From Sclerotinia nivalis (lineage: Eukaryota > Ascomycota > Leotiomycetes > Helotiales > Sclerotiniaceae): a stretch of 64,000 nt of DNA. The stretch covers positions 1,674,001 through 1,738,000 of the forward strand of contig JAPEIS010000008.1 of assembly GCA_029531795.1 (NCBI GenBank), read 5' to 3'. Numbering within the stretch: the stretch's first letter is position 1; every line of letters starts with the position of its first letter. Both the position numbers and the translations under genes were made by a program. A model generated the notes under the pieces. It saw only the letters and a program-made list of their open reading frames with translations. It was not told the origin of the DNA and searched no databases. Of the stretch, positions 44,811-57,010 are shown piece after piece.

Positions 44811-47800
44811 ATGGATCAAAGTATACAACGTGCTCTGAATGATAAGCTTTATGACAAACGGAAAGTCGGCGCGTTAGAGTAAGTTTTGAATATCACTTCC
44901 TTCAAGCCTTATTTGAACATCCCCATATGTAATAATATATTGACGGATATCTGCAGTCTTGAACGGGTAATTCGTGATCTTACTGCAGCCAAGGAGTTTG
45001 ATAGAATCAAAAAGATCATCCAACAACTGTGTAACGATTATGCCTACGCCGTCCATCAGCCGCATGCCAGAAATGGTGGTCTCATTGGTCTGGCTGCTGC
45101 TGCTATTGCATTAGGACCGGTATGTTACAGACTCTTGTTGGGAGTACATGCACCAAACTGATATATTTCATAGGACCTTGCAAGATACCTTGACGAAATT
45201 GTGCCACCAGTCCTTGCCTGCTTCACAGATCAAGATGCTCGAGTAAGGTATTATGCGTGCGAAAGTATGTACAATATTGCCAAAGTGGCAAAAGGTGAAG
45301 TTTTACCTTATTTTAATGACATATTCGACGCTTTATGCAAGGCAAGTCAAATTGTAGAAACCCGCTAAATCGACTTTCAAACTAATGGCGCTGAATAGCT
45401 AGGAGCAGACTCAGAACTCTCCGTCAAAAATGGTGCAGAACTTCTGGATCGTTTAATAAAAGACATAGTTTCCGAATCTGCAGCTACCTACGTTTCAATT
45501 CTTCATACTTCTGATGATTCCACGTCCGAATCTAATAAAGAAATTCTTGAGGATTCCGAAGATCTTCCTACAGCCTTCTCCCTGGCCCGCTTTATACCTT
45601 TACTTAAGGAACGGATTTACGTGATAAACCCATTCACGCGTACCTTTCTTGTGGGATGGATAACTTTACTGGATTCTATTCCAGATTTAGAACTTGTCTC
45701 CTTCCTCCCTGAATTTCTCGGAGGGCTATTCAAGTTTTTGAGTGATCCGAATCGGGATGTTCACGTGGCTACTCAAGGTGCAATTGAGAGATTTCTCAGC
45801 GAGATAAAACGAATATCACGCATCAAGAAAGGAATCGAAGAAAGTCGAAAATCACGCAGCGATACGAAACGGAAGCGATCGGGTTCTATGGATAGTGAGG
45901 GATCATTAGTACCGGATTTGGGCGGAGACGACGACTCAAACATGGATTTAGATGACAAGGATATCAGCAGCGATGATGATTGGGTTCCCGGTCAAGATGT
46001 TCACGTAAATCACAAAGCAATTCTTGAGATTCTTACGGCAAATTTGGATACTCCGTTAGGTAAGAATATGGCATTGGACTTTTTAACCCAATTGGCTAAC
46101 ATAAATTAGAGGAGGACAGCCTACTTGAATCACTAAGATGGATCGTGGAGTTTCTCGATATTTGCCCTGAAGAAGTTCTTCCATTCGCCCCAAAGATATT
46201 GGCTCATTTGCTTCCGGCAATGGCCAGTGGGGTCGAAACAATTCGGCAAGCCGCCGCCCGAGTTAACACATCATTAATGGCTTATGTTGTGTCACTATCG
46301 GACGAGGGTACTGCATCAGAGATTCCATCCTCGGCCCCTTCGAGATTCCTCGCGATGAAAGAGTCTACTCCCAAAGAAAGAAGAGATTCGTCTGCCACAA
46401 ACCGCGGCTCCTTGTCAGGGTCTCGTGAGCTTGATAAAAGGGAGATAGAAGTACAAACTCCGCCACCCCCATCCAGCAAAGCACAGACACCTCCTCCGCC
46501 ATATCAGGCACATGTAGATCTAGATTATGCAGCAGCGGTCAGTTCACTCACGTTGCTGTTTCTGAATGATCACGAAGTTACCAGAGTTGAAGCCCTAAAT
46601 TGGCTACTCATGCTACACAGAAAGGCCCCCAAAAAACTGCTTGCATTTAATGATGGCATATTTCCTGCTCTTCTCAAAACACTCTCTGATCCATCTGAAG
46701 CCGTAGTTACCAAGGATCTTCAACTATTATCTCAAATATCGAGAAATAGTGATGATGACTACTTTACTTCCTTCATGGTAAACTTACTTCAACTATTTTC
46801 TACTGACAGGAAGCTCCTCGAAACTCGAGGAAACTTGATTATTAGGCAATTATGCATTAACCTAAGCGCGGAACGAATTTACCGAACACTTGCGGACTGC
46901 ATAGAAAAGGAAGAAGATGTCGAGTTTGCTAGCATCATGGTCCAGAATCTCAACAATAATCTCATCACTGCACCCGAATTAGCAGACCTTAGGAAGAGGC
47001 TCCGAAATATCGAGAATAGGGTTCGTGATACCCACATTTACAGGTTTATCATCTCTAATCTTCATATAGGACGGGCAAGCTTTCTTCGTCGCTCTTTTCA
47101 GGTCTTGGTGCTACAATGCTGTAGCTACCTTCTCACTGTGTCTTTTAGGGCAAGCTTATGAGCAAGCATATAATCTTCTTCAGATATTGTATGCATGGGC
47201 AGCCTGGATGTGAAATGATGCTAACATGAATAGTGCCGAGCTCGAAATGACAGTCAATATGCTCATTCAAATCGATAAGCTGGTACAATTGCTAGAATCT
47301 CCGGTCTTCACATGTAAGATGATGACACTGGACCTAGAATACCACTAACCACATGTTTCAGATCTTCGACTCCAACTACTTGAGCCTGAAAAATATCCTC
47401 ATCTTTACAAATGTCTTTACGGCCTTCTTATGCTGCTTCCGCAATCATCGGCCTTTGCAGCATTGAAGAATAGATTAAATAGTGTTAGTGCGATAGGTTA
47501 TCTGCACATAGCACCTCGAGCGTACGTACCATCTTCATCTCGTAATAACAGTGTAGTCGACGCGATTTCTACCTTTGCTTTCCATCAACGTCAAAAGAGT
47601 GGCACAGAGACTCATGGTTCTTCTCCTTCATTTAGCGTTCAGACGACAGCAGGGCCGTCAAATTATGACAGGAGTAGCAGATTGAAAGGCAGAGAGGAAA
47701 GTGGTATTAGATGGGGAGAATTACTGGATAAGTTCAGAATCGTACAAGAGAGGGCTAGGCGGGCAAGGAGGCCTGGTGGAGAGATGGATGATGGATTAGG

Positions 47801-47996
47801 CGGATTTGAATCGAGGATGGAGAGTGGAGATAGTAGGGGCTTTAAAGATTTACCGAGATTATCAGGTCCATCCCCAGTACCTAAAGAAGCACCAAATTCG
47901 ACTCCGCCGGGGCCACAACACACGAAATCGAGGGGTGGTCTGGGCAAGTTTGGGAGGTTGGGGGGAGCGGTTGCGGGGGGTAGACCAAAGAAGTGA
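44811..47996 (+). CDS. VAC14: VAC14, scaffold of the Fab1/PIKfyve complex
   Basis: Eight exons: 44811-44878, 44957-45119, 45174-45341, 45399-46059, 46110-47020, 47070-47188, 47234-47313, 47362-47996 (934 aa). Vac14 scaffolds the Fab1 lipid kinase and Fig4 phosphatase that control PtdIns(3,5)P2 on the vacuole. HEAT repeats begin at the N-terminus ([48 protein letters not shown]). A polar, acidic loop lies at about 325-375. The C-terminal Fig4-binding domain is formed across exons 5-8 ([40 protein letters not shown]). The tail is Gly/Arg-rich. Intron 3 (45342-45398) uses a GC donor (AAG/GCAAGT) with an ACTAAT branch; reading through it meets an in-frame TAA. Intron 5 uses GTTCGT. Confidence 0.94.
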
Positions 47997-49833
47997 TGTA
48001 AGATGAGTGATTATACGAAGTACATACAGATACCTATGCTTGGGGGAGGGGGCGTTCACCAGATCGACACAATGGGATAATATGATGCGTTGATTCATTT
48101 TCTTGACTTCTTTCTTGATTGGAATTATCTACCTGCTCTGAAATACATTTTTCCTGTCAATGAAGGTTCCGTTCATCCATACTGTAAAGCCCCTGCCAAG
48201 GAGATTGTAACTACGGGAGTCCCCATTCGGCTTGCGATAAATGCATTCGTCTTATTAAGCATGATATCTGAGCGATGTTAATGTGATTTATCTCTGGTAT
48301 TTAGTTTTTTAAATGTAATACTTTAATCAATCTCTAGATACGCGATAGTTGAGCAATGGAAGACGTGAAATATTGAAATATTGAAATATTTGGTGATAAC
48401 ACTCGGGAGGGAACCATTAATACAAGACAGCAAGCACCAGAGCTTATGTTTTACTGTACTTACCTAAACATCAAGAGACCCTGGTGGATATGGGTATTTC
48501 TGGGAGTTCGCGTGGCGTGTATTGATTGATTGTTGTGTTTGTAGGAAATTTATACACATATATATATTATTGTATGAAGTAGAAGAAATCTTGTGGAGGA
48601 ATGGAAGAATGGAGGAATGGAAAGTTTCGGAGAGATATATAATTGATATGTATGATATGATTGATATGATTGATTAAACAGTGTGAAAGTCGTGTTAGTG
48701 TATAATTTATTTGTATTTAAGGGGGTGATAGGTGAGTGATCTGTATTTTAACGAAGAAAAACTATATTCCTGATTATGGGATTGCTTCGGGCGTGGTTCG
48801 TGAGTTACAGCTCGGATCTTCTATTCTCAATGGAGATGTTGGCTGCAAATTCATAGCCAGTACACTGTTACTGTATGCGTCTAACTTCTGAGAGGTTACC
48901 TCTATATATGGTGGCAGATGCAATCGCAAGAAAACTTACCAGCAGAGTTTAGAAATACTTCATGGCGAGCGAGGTTGGGTTATTTGTCGTTGGCTATAGT
49001 TATTGAACTAGATATGTTGTTTCTCAGGGTCGATACACAGCAGCTTGTAGTTACTTATTTCTTCATCCATCAAGCGATGGGATTTTTTCAACTTTCGATT
49101 TTCATAAATGTTGAAGCTAAGTTTATTTACACTCCTATGGATGAAGAAAATAAATAGTCGCTGGGCAAGGCTATGTTCGCATGAATGATGTATTTCATAG
49201 TCAAATAATTCTTAAAAAAAATGGCGGATTTGCATGCGTGTCAGAGATTATTCATCTAGCTGCATTGCGAACAATGAGTACCTAACCAACACCCTGTTTT
49301 TGTTCTCTTGAATCTTTGTAGGTAACCCTACACGCTAGGGCAGAGATTGAAGACACGACACACCAGCCTCATGTGGGCGATATCCTCGTGGGCTCGATCA
49401 GATCTAACCACAAGTTTAACTTCCAATTCGCTTCATGGATGACTATTGCTAGGTGATGCAACTACGACCTGATGTAGGCACTTGGGGATTTCTTCAATAC
49501 TTTCGGTTTTTGGTGTTGGGTTTGTTAGTTTAAGAGTTATAGCCACTACATGTACTCCGTACACCTTTTTAGTTCTCTGTTACCTCAATTTCAACATCGC
49601 AAAAATGTATAGTATAGGAATAGGCTGAGTTGAGTGCGAAGTACAAAAGATAGATGGATTTGCGGACTGTGCAAGATGTAGAAACAAGAGAAATACCTAC
49701 CTACTTGTACCTTATCCGTGCCGCTCTCTATTTTTCCACCCCACACTCTTAAGCTCTACCAAAATGCATTGCGAAGAACGGATAGATATTGAACATCGGT
49801 ATTCTTTATGTCTGCTTGCTTAGTATGACATCT
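47997..49833. other. Intergenic, gene-poor
   Basis: This is 1.8 kb right of VAC14. It has an 8-bp tandem repeat at 48366-48389, GGAATGGAAGAAT-like repeats at about 48598-48622 and ATGATTGAT-like repeats at about 48647-48675. A 79-codon plus frame at 48918-49157 is not supported by composition or neighbours. Confidence 0.45.
48366..48389. repeat. 8-bp tandem repeat, three copies
   Basis: The unit TGAAATAT is repeated three times exactly. Intergenic. Confidence 0.9.
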
Positions 49834-51172
49834 CTACTCCGTAATATCATGGGCAAAACTGCGATGGCAAATGGCCAGCTCGAGGTTTTGACGTCCTTCA
49901 AGGTATTTCGGTACTCTAGTCAGCCGTTCCAATACCGACACCAGCAGTACAGTGGACTTGCACATGTCGAATTGATGGATCGCAGTAGCCAATTTCGGTG
50001 TAGGTATGATAGTGCCAGGCCCAAGATGGGGGTCATACTCGGTATACGTTAAAAGCGGTTCCGCATAGGAAACCCGCCATCTATTCCAGTCAATAACGCC
50101 AACTTAAAGTAATCGTGTTTGCATACATGAGAAGCTAAGAAAGCAACATATGTGACTTTATTCTTCCAAAGATCGAAAATTGTCCTTTTCGCTCCAGCTA
50201 TAACTTCTTGGGGCTCCGAGAATGTGCAATACAAGGCGAGGGCACCAAAAAATATAGACAGCAAGCTCTGGAAATCTTGATAGAAAGTTAATTGTTATCT
50301 TTGAACGAGGGCATAACCAGATACCTGTTAATTCTTTCTCAAGTGTAGCATCAAATATATACTGAAGGATCTTGGCACTATCGAGCCAGTGCGTGATACC
50401 CTCAAAAGGCAAAGCTTGCAATCTTTTCTTGATGGAAGAAAATTCACAAAGGGGGTAAGGGCTAGCAAGTCTTGGGCAAGAAGGCTTTGACAGTCACATA
50501 GGTCAAGTAATCTGAGTATCCCTTTGGCAGATCTTCGTGGAGACAACAGCAAAGCCTATATAGGGTATCTTGGCCACGATGGGGCTATAGTTATTGTGGT
50601 GTTTTCTCCTATGGTTGATTTTAAAAATTGCCAGAGCGACGATAATTTCTCGAATATCAAGAGGCCCAAGGTATCCAATGGTCTTCAAACTCAGACCATC
50701 ACCTTTCCCTAACTTATCCTCGAGCCACCATGAGCACCTGTAAATGGCTTTAGCATAGTCGCTGTATGATACCGTTGATCAGTCCGTCTTGAACGTCTGC
50801 AGAGTTCAGCAAGGCGCAGAAGAATTTGTTTGGGTTTGCCTGGGCTCTCAATGCTATCACAGCTGGCAACAATAAGTTGCCCTCATAAAGTTCGGTTGAA
50901 ATTTTGGAAGACATCTCAAAAAGTCCAGCAACCACATTAACTATTAACCTGGCCCGAATCCCTTCAGCTTAGTATACCGGATATAGACCAGTGATCAACC
51001 TGGGCACGTCTGCATGGACTTCCGAGACAATCGCTTAAATAGCCCGTGAGATGCCCGCTCCCATGAATATATTGGTGCCCGTTTCAACAATGAAATCCAA
51101 TCTGGCTGTGTTAGCCCACACACAGAGCATGTTGTTGTTCGACCTTTCGTACTCCTCTTTAACTCCCGAATG
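49834..51172 (-). pseudogene. Decayed protein-coding gene of unknown family
   Basis: Read leftward, protein-like blocks follow one another but are broken. From 51172 a frame runs through NNNMLCVWANTARLDFIVET to a TAA at 51035-51037. It resumes for 21 codons to a TAA at 50969-50971, then continues (VVAGLFEMSSKISTELYEGN) to a third stop at 50750. A frameshift leads to YRCSWWLEDKLGKGDGLSLK (about 50765-50600). Further blocks are WLDSAKILQYIFDATLEKEL near 50400, an apparent intron ending in TCAAG at about 50282, FLASHVCKHDYFKLALLTGI near 50100, and a final block ending HRSFAHDITE with a stop at 49834. Several in-frame stops and shifts in about 1.3 kb, with coding-like sequence between, suggest a pseudogene. 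I do not recognise the family; a multi-exon live gene cannot be fully excluded. Confidence 0.5.
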
Positions 51173-51240
51173 AGTTCAATGTTAAAAAGATAAAAAAATA
51201 ATTGTAGTAACTTCCAAATGATTGACAATTCTACTCACCA

Positions 51241-51630
51241 AACATATTCCACCAGTATCTTGTTCCTCCTAGAACATTACAATATAATGGTTTCGAAGAC
51301 ATTGACTTACTCCTACATGGATCGTCCTATCAAGCTCCTGATGGCGGCTCTTTCTATGCACCACTTCGCGACAAGATGATTGCTTCCGCTCTCGAGATGG
51401 GGTAGTATCAAGAAACAAAGATGGAATGGGGCATTAACTGGTTCGACGATCAAGACTCTTTCAAAACACGTCAAAAATCACGGATACATGCACTACATGA
51501 CAACCTGCAACATGCGCGTGATATATCCATTCAAGACATGGTTGCGCAAGGAACGTTTCGACGATTTTATGAACATGAGGCGCATTGGATGCGTAGCTCA
51601 ATCATGACATTGAACTTGAAAGGCTTGTGA
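51241..51630 (+). pseudogene. Coding remnant with one in-frame stop
   Basis: A single plus-strand frame stays open from 51241 to the stop at 51630 except for a TAG at 51403-51405. It reads GSSYQAPDGGSFYAPLRDKM before the stop and WGINWFDDQDSFKTRQKSRI after it, both protein-like. No intron of realistic size removes the TAG, and no start codon or upstream exon could be joined. It lies head-to-head with the decayed minus-strand gene. Family unknown. Confidence 0.4.
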
Positions 51631-52271
51631 GATATCCGAATTCAGTAGGTAGACTTACTCAGCTCCACCTGAAACATGGCTAATGACTTGCATGCAGCTC
51701 CTCACAGCAAATCGCATAGTGAGAGTACTCCCCGGCTAAAACTGTGGCATCACGACGATATGTTCACCGAGACAACAAGCTATCGTCGCCGAGAAGACAG
51801 GTTATATAACATTCTTCTATTATGACACAGGAAAGCCGGCGAAACACAAGGGGTTTATAAAGATCTGTATGCTCCCCCCTGTGGCGCGTATGGAGAGGGA
51901 GAATACAATGACTGAGCAATGGGAGAAAGATCATTCAAAGAAGGTGAAGGCGAAGATTTGGAAGTAGGGTCATCAGGTCGTAGAGCTGCTGCACAATGTA
52001 TAGCAACAATACACGCGAACACTATATCCATATACATTCAAGGTGTCTATAAATACATCTTCTCGAATCTACGTTATCTCTCTCTATTTCGTCTCATCAT
52101 GAGTTCTCTTCGTACCCTTGCCTGTAAAGTATGAAATTTTAGCTCTTTATTCTGTGGAATTTATGCTCGCTCTACCAAAAAGAAAACAATAACGCAAACT
52201 TCATTTAGTCATAACAATGCAATGGCAAAACTAGAAACAATTCGCAAATTACTTCAACGCTGGGTGGGAAT
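51631..52271. other. Intergenic between remnant and phosphoglycerate mutase
   Basis: This is 640 bp to the 3' end of the mutase gene. Short broken frames only. Confidence 0.45.
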
Positions 52272-54282
52272 CTAACTCTTGACCAAAAGACTGGTTCCAG
52301 TCATCTCCTCGGGTTGTTTCAAGCCCATAACTTCCAGAATCGTAGGTGCAACATCACCTAGAACACCTTCATCTGTTTGCTTGAGAGACCAGCCTTGAGG
52401 AGCGTTGGCCATAATAAATGGTACTTTGTTGGTTGTGTGGGACGTCTTGGGTTTGCCGTCGGGGAATTTCATTTCTTCAGCGTTACTAAAATGAGGTTTT
52501 GTAAGTATGCCTTATTGGAAAAAAAAATAGAAAAAGTGTAGACATACCCGTGATCAGAAGTGATGAAAAGAACATATCCCTCCTTTTTACAAGTCTCGTA
52601 GATCTCGCCAATGGCCTTATCAGTAGCAGCAACACCAATTAATGCAGCTTCATAGACGCCAGTGTGGCCAACCATATCAGGTGGCGCAAAGTTGTTCATA
52701 ACGAACTCAAATTTTCCTTCGGAAATACGCTTGCTCGTTTGCTTGGCAACACCTGCAGCACTCATTTCCGGGGCTTGATCGTAGGTAGCAACACTCTTGT
52801 TTGATGGTACGAGATCTTGCGATTCATCTCTAACCTCAAGAGGGAATACCTTCTCAACACCTCCGTTGAAGAAGAATGTGACGTGAGCATATTTCTCAGT
52901 TTCGGCAACGTGAACCTGGTTAACACCTTGGGCACCGAGAGTTTCGGCCAAAACGTTACCCATGTGCTGGGGCTTGAATGCGATTTCGAATGGGTAGTCG
53001 AGCTTGTATTGGGTCATGGTAGTAAGGGTGATGTTCTTTGGGTAGGCGAAGTCTGGTTTTGGCGAACGATCAACATCACCAAGGAGTAGGGTGATTTCTC
53101 GGACACGATCGGATCGGTAGTTGAAGAAGAAAATTTGGTCGTTATCTGAGAATGTTAGTTAGTACCGCTGACGAAATTCGTAGAAGCTTGACCCATTTAC
53201 CTTGGATACGAGCCTCCTTTCCTCCTACGATAATAGGCTTCAAAAACTCGTCGTTCTCGCCTTTCTCATATCTCTCCTTGATTGTCTTGACTGGGTCACT
53301 GCTCTCCTCTCCTTCACCGATACATAGACCACTCAATGCAACTTCGACTCTGTCCCATCGCTTATCACGGTCCATAGCATAGTATCTGCCAACCACTGTC
53401 GCGATCTCACCAATTCCAATCTCCTTGATATTCTCAAGTAGGGCTTCCATATAACCAGCGCCGGATTTTGGGTCGGTATCACGTCCATCACCAAAAAAGT
53501 GAATGTAGACGTGGGGAATTTCGAGTTCCTTTGCAACTTTGAGGAGGGCGTAGAGGTGATCTTGCTTGGCGTGCTATTATTACTCGAGTAAGTATTGAAT
53601 GCATCAATTGTACCAGAGGAGCACCTACAACACCACCATCGGAGATCAAACCGCAAAGGTGGAGACGCCCATTGCCATCCTTAGCAGCCTTGAAAGCCTT
53701 CAAAACAACCTCGTTTTTGTTCAACTCTCCCTTTTTGATTGTTTGATCAATTCTGACCACATCCTGCCATACGACTCGCCCAGCACCAATGTTCAAATGT
53801 CCGACCTCTGAGTTGCCCATGAGGCCCTCTGGGAGTCCTACTGCCAAAGAAGATGCCTCAAGCTTGGTATACCCATCTGCGTTGTTTGCGAAAGCGTCCA
53901 TTACTGGAGTTTCGGCGTTTGTAATAGCATCTCCATCTTTGGGTGAATTTTCACCTGGAACTCCCCATCCATCAATGACAACTGCGCCAAACCATTACAA
54001 TTAGCCACGAGACTTCAAGATATACAAGGATATAAAATAGTGCAAGTATATAATCTGGCTTCTTCTTTGTAGGAGGTATAGGGGGTAGTAGTTTCTCAGT
54101 GTTGAGCTGAACTGTGGGAATAGAGGTTCGAGGCATTGCAAACGAGTTCCAGTATATACACGCCAAATGGATACGTTGACTCAACAGAATCCTATGGGAA
54201 AATTGATAGATACATCAAGAGATTGAGGATACGTGGAATCTTTTGACGTACTCAAGACAGCTTTATTTTCGACTTGGACCAT
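52272..54282 (-). CDS. 2,3-bisphosphoglycerate-independent phosphoglycerate mutase
   Basis: Exons are 54282-54252, 53981-53629, 53573-53201, 53145-52548 and 52485-52272 (522 aa). The cytosolic enzyme interconverts 3- and 2-phosphoglycerate in glycolysis using two Mn ions and a phosphoserine. The joined N-terminus gives VIDGWGVPGENSPKDGD; the catalytic Ser is S68 in GLMGNSEVGHLNIGAGR. Other landmarks are LISDGGVHAKQDHLYALLK, HFFGDGRDTDP, DNDQIFFFNYRSDRVRE, NFAPPDMVGHTG and the metal-binding ITSDHGNAEEM, completed across the last splice. It belongs to the alkaline-phosphatase superfamily and is unrelated to yeast Gpm1. Introns are GT-AG; the first is the longest at 270 nt. Confidence 0.96.
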
Positions 54283-54798
54283 TTTGGCGAGATTGTTTGT
54301 TTCGAATCTAAACACAGGCTATATCAGCTCCAGCTTCGGTAACCACAAAACAAAGAGTCTCAATGTCCATCCGCATCTCTTTAGTAGCTAGAAAGAATGA
54401 AAAAGGTTTGAGGATCAAATACCAACGTACGAGAAAAGAATCTATTCTAAATCGATATAAGTCTTATGTACAATGAAGATTGGAAGACTTTATTGAAAGA
54501 CTTGAGGAAATAAAAAAGTGAATTGTTGAGGGATAACTTTAAGAAGCTTTTTGCGCTTATGGTGGGGTCGTGGATGGTTTTCAGGCCCCTCCAAGCCGTA
54601 TTTGCGAAACCGCCGCGATAAGAGCGAACCTGCCCTGCTTGCTTTTCTTAATTAGCTAGCACAAGGACAAGGACGGATCGGACCTCTCCACATTAATCTC
54701 TAACACGATTCGATTCGAGGATTTGAAGATACCGCAAAATTCGTTGACTCGGGTCCAGATATTGACTTTCATAATCCAATACGAAAAGTTGATTGAAG
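54283..54798. promoter_or_regulatory. Divergent promoter region, mutase and MED9
   Basis: This is 516 bp between outward-facing start codons. It includes a GC-richer patch at about 54565-54630. No defined motif is assigned. Confidence 0.45.
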
Positions 54799-55242
54799 AT
54801 GACGACTACCCCATCGCAAGTTACATCGTCTCAAGTCCCTTCAACCATGATTCTCCCTGAGGGTCTTACTGCAGATTCAATCGATACAATTCCAGTTCTC
54901 TGCGAAACACTTTCTCGTCTCCAAAACTTCTCTCCAAGTAATCCATCCGCAGCTTCTCCGCCAGGCGCGACCCCTTCGTTCAATGCAAATAGTACCGGGC
55001 CATTAAACATCAAAGATATCTACGCTGCGACCGATGGCATCAAACATAAATTACAAAAAGCGAGGGTGAGTGTGAAGGGTATGCCGGATATGCATAGAAC
55101 TATTGAAGACCAGGAAGAGGAGATAAGAGAGTGCGAGGAGAAGATCGGACAGCAGAAGGAGGTATTGAATTTGTTGATGAAAGTAGGATTGAATATGAAG
55201 AAAGAGCGAGAGAGAGGATCTGGAGATAAAATGGAAACTTGA
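54799..55242 (+). CDS. MED9: Mediator subunit 9
   Basis: An intronless 147-residue frame. MED9 (Cse2 in yeast) belongs to the middle module of Mediator, which links regulators to RNA polymerase II. The N-terminal part has LPEGLTADSIDTIPVLCETL, then a low-complexity Pro/Ser/Ala linker (about 47-65). A long predicted coiled coil follows (GIKHKLQKARVSVKGMPDMH, then IEDQEEEIRECEEKI), as in fungal MED9 proteins. The ATG at 54799 was chosen; codons upstream in the frame lack a plausible ATG. It is convergent with TBCC, 439 bp stop to stop. Confidence 0.88.
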   Translation: MTTTPSQVTSSQVPSTMILPEGLTADSIDTIPVLCETLSRLQNFSPSNPSAASPPGATPSFNANSTGPLNIKDIYAATDGIKHKLQKARVSVKGMPDMHRTIEDQEEEIRECEEKIGQQKEVLNLLMKVGLNMKKERERGSGDKMET

Positions 55243-55681
55243 GAGAGTGGATAGTCAAGAGAAGAAAGAAAGAGAGAAAGAAAGCAAACATTACTTTCGT
55301 AACGGGGAACACACTTCATGAAGAATGAGGGCCAACGGGATTAGTCGGTTGTTCAGCACCATGGAATACCTTGTGAGGTACGCTAAATAAAGCTCCTTCG
55401 AGATCGAACCGGCTTTTTGAAGCGTTCTCGTGCGCTGAGACCCTTGGATCGCGAGAGACTGGACGCAGAGTGTTGGGATGATTAGAAGTTCGGGTAGAGC
55501 AAAATGCACACTCGTTCCTCAGCGGCGATGCTATCATGATTTTAATACAGTATCAACAATATGAAATCACAGAAGAAGCGTTTTATTACTCCGCTATAGC
55601 ATTACCTAAACGTTCATCTTATGTACATCACTGGCTGACCTGCATCAGAGTACTATATGCTTCGAGGGAGGTTAATGATAA
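55243..55681. other. Convergent intergenic region
   Basis: This is 439 bp with the 3' flanks of MED9 and TBCC. An A/G-rich run occurs at about 55255-55290. Nothing else was recognised. Confidence 0.45.
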
Positions 55682-57010
55682 TTATCGTCCAACGAGCCCA
55701 ACCTTCTTCAGAATATCATCAAGCCCGACCCCCGGCCCTCCTGGTATAACATCTGTCCAAATTTCCTTTTTCAATCTCTCCTCTTCGGGTAAGATAGTCC
55801 AGTTTGGACTATGCTCTGCTTTAAGCCACTTAAAGTCATCAACCTGATCCCATTGGTTTTCGATGGATTCATCTGTAACATTCTAAACATAGTGTCAGTG
55901 TTCTGTTATTAGCTAAAAACTATGGTAGAACTTACCTGGGGATCCGGGATTGGTGCAAATCTAACATTGCTACAGTCCTCGATGATGGGCCGGCTAGCAC
56001 AGTGCAAGTATATATCTACATTCTTACACTCATGCATTCTGACTTGTCTTGACGTAACGACAATTATGCTATCCTCAACACCGGTAACATGCGCTGGTCC
56101 TGCAACATGCCCAGCTATAACTAAAGAATGCTTGATGTTCTTCAAGGCAAGCCCAGCAAAAGGGGCTCCATTGACCGTCGGTACCGACATATCGACGATA
56201 CACCTATTGAGTTTCGTTATAGCCCCAGAAGAAGTTGCGCGGGATGCCGAGGAAGGTAGGATAATGTGAAGACCAGTGTGACCTGTGATATTTATGGTGC
56301 TTGCTTCTGAGAAACTCGGCTTTCGAATTTGATCGGAGGCAGTGGCCATCTCGGCATTGTAATTCTTTGGGAATGAAGGTAGATCGCCAACGATGTCTCT
56401 AGCACTGTTTTCACCGAGGGGTGTCATCAAATCAGCTGGCGTCGTAGCTATTGATGATTCGGTAGAAGACAATATGGACAGCTTCATAGCAGCGTCGAGA
56501 CTTTCTTTGGCTAGCTGAGCGGCGTCGTTGATAGAAACCGCGGAACTGTTCTTGCTCGTAGATGTGAACCGAAACCTAGTCCTTGGTGCGGCTTTGGCTT
56601 TTACCTCTTGTAAATTCTCTGAGAGACCTTTAATGGCCTGGTCGTCATTAGTATAGGTGCATCGATCTTTAAGGATATCCTTGCCTGAGAATAAGTTCTC
56701 TGATCATATGCTGGAAGATAATCAGTGGCATCGGCGACTTCATTGGATAGTCTTGTGATACTGGCAAGGCAGTAGTCTGTAGCATCTTGCCTTTCCCCTC
56801 CAACCAAGGAGAGATTCCCGAGCTGGCTTATTCGCTGTTGGAGATCTATTGAAAGATTAACATTCTCAGATTCTCAGATTCGGTAGCCGGGTAGATCTAC
56901 TCGCCTGTCACTTCTTCTTGAAAGTGTCGATAGAAACGTTCCTTCACATCCTGCGACGATCCAGCCGACTGGTTGAATGGTGCACGAACAGCTGGCATCG
57001 CCTTCTCCAT
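55682..57010 (-). CDS. TBCC: Tubulin-binding cofactor C
   Basis: Exons are 57010-56905, 56845-56685, 56637-55936 and 55882-55682 (389 aa). Cofactor C acts late in alpha/beta-tubulin folding, stimulating GTP hydrolysis by tubulin in the cofactor complex. The N-terminal spectrin-like helical domain is KERFYRHFQEEVTDLQQRIS with ATDYLPAYDQRTYSQAIKGL. The C-CAP/TBCC beta-helix spans about 190-330 (LKNIKHSLVIAGHVAGPAHV, CSNVRFAPIPDPQ), including the Q-V-R-M-H segment (SRQVRMHECK) that matches the conserved arginine-finger region. The C-terminus is WLKAEHSPNWTILPEEERL. Introns 1 and 2 begin with GC (ACAG/GCGAGT and CAG/GCAAGG); no GT donor restores the frame at either place. Confidence 0.92.
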
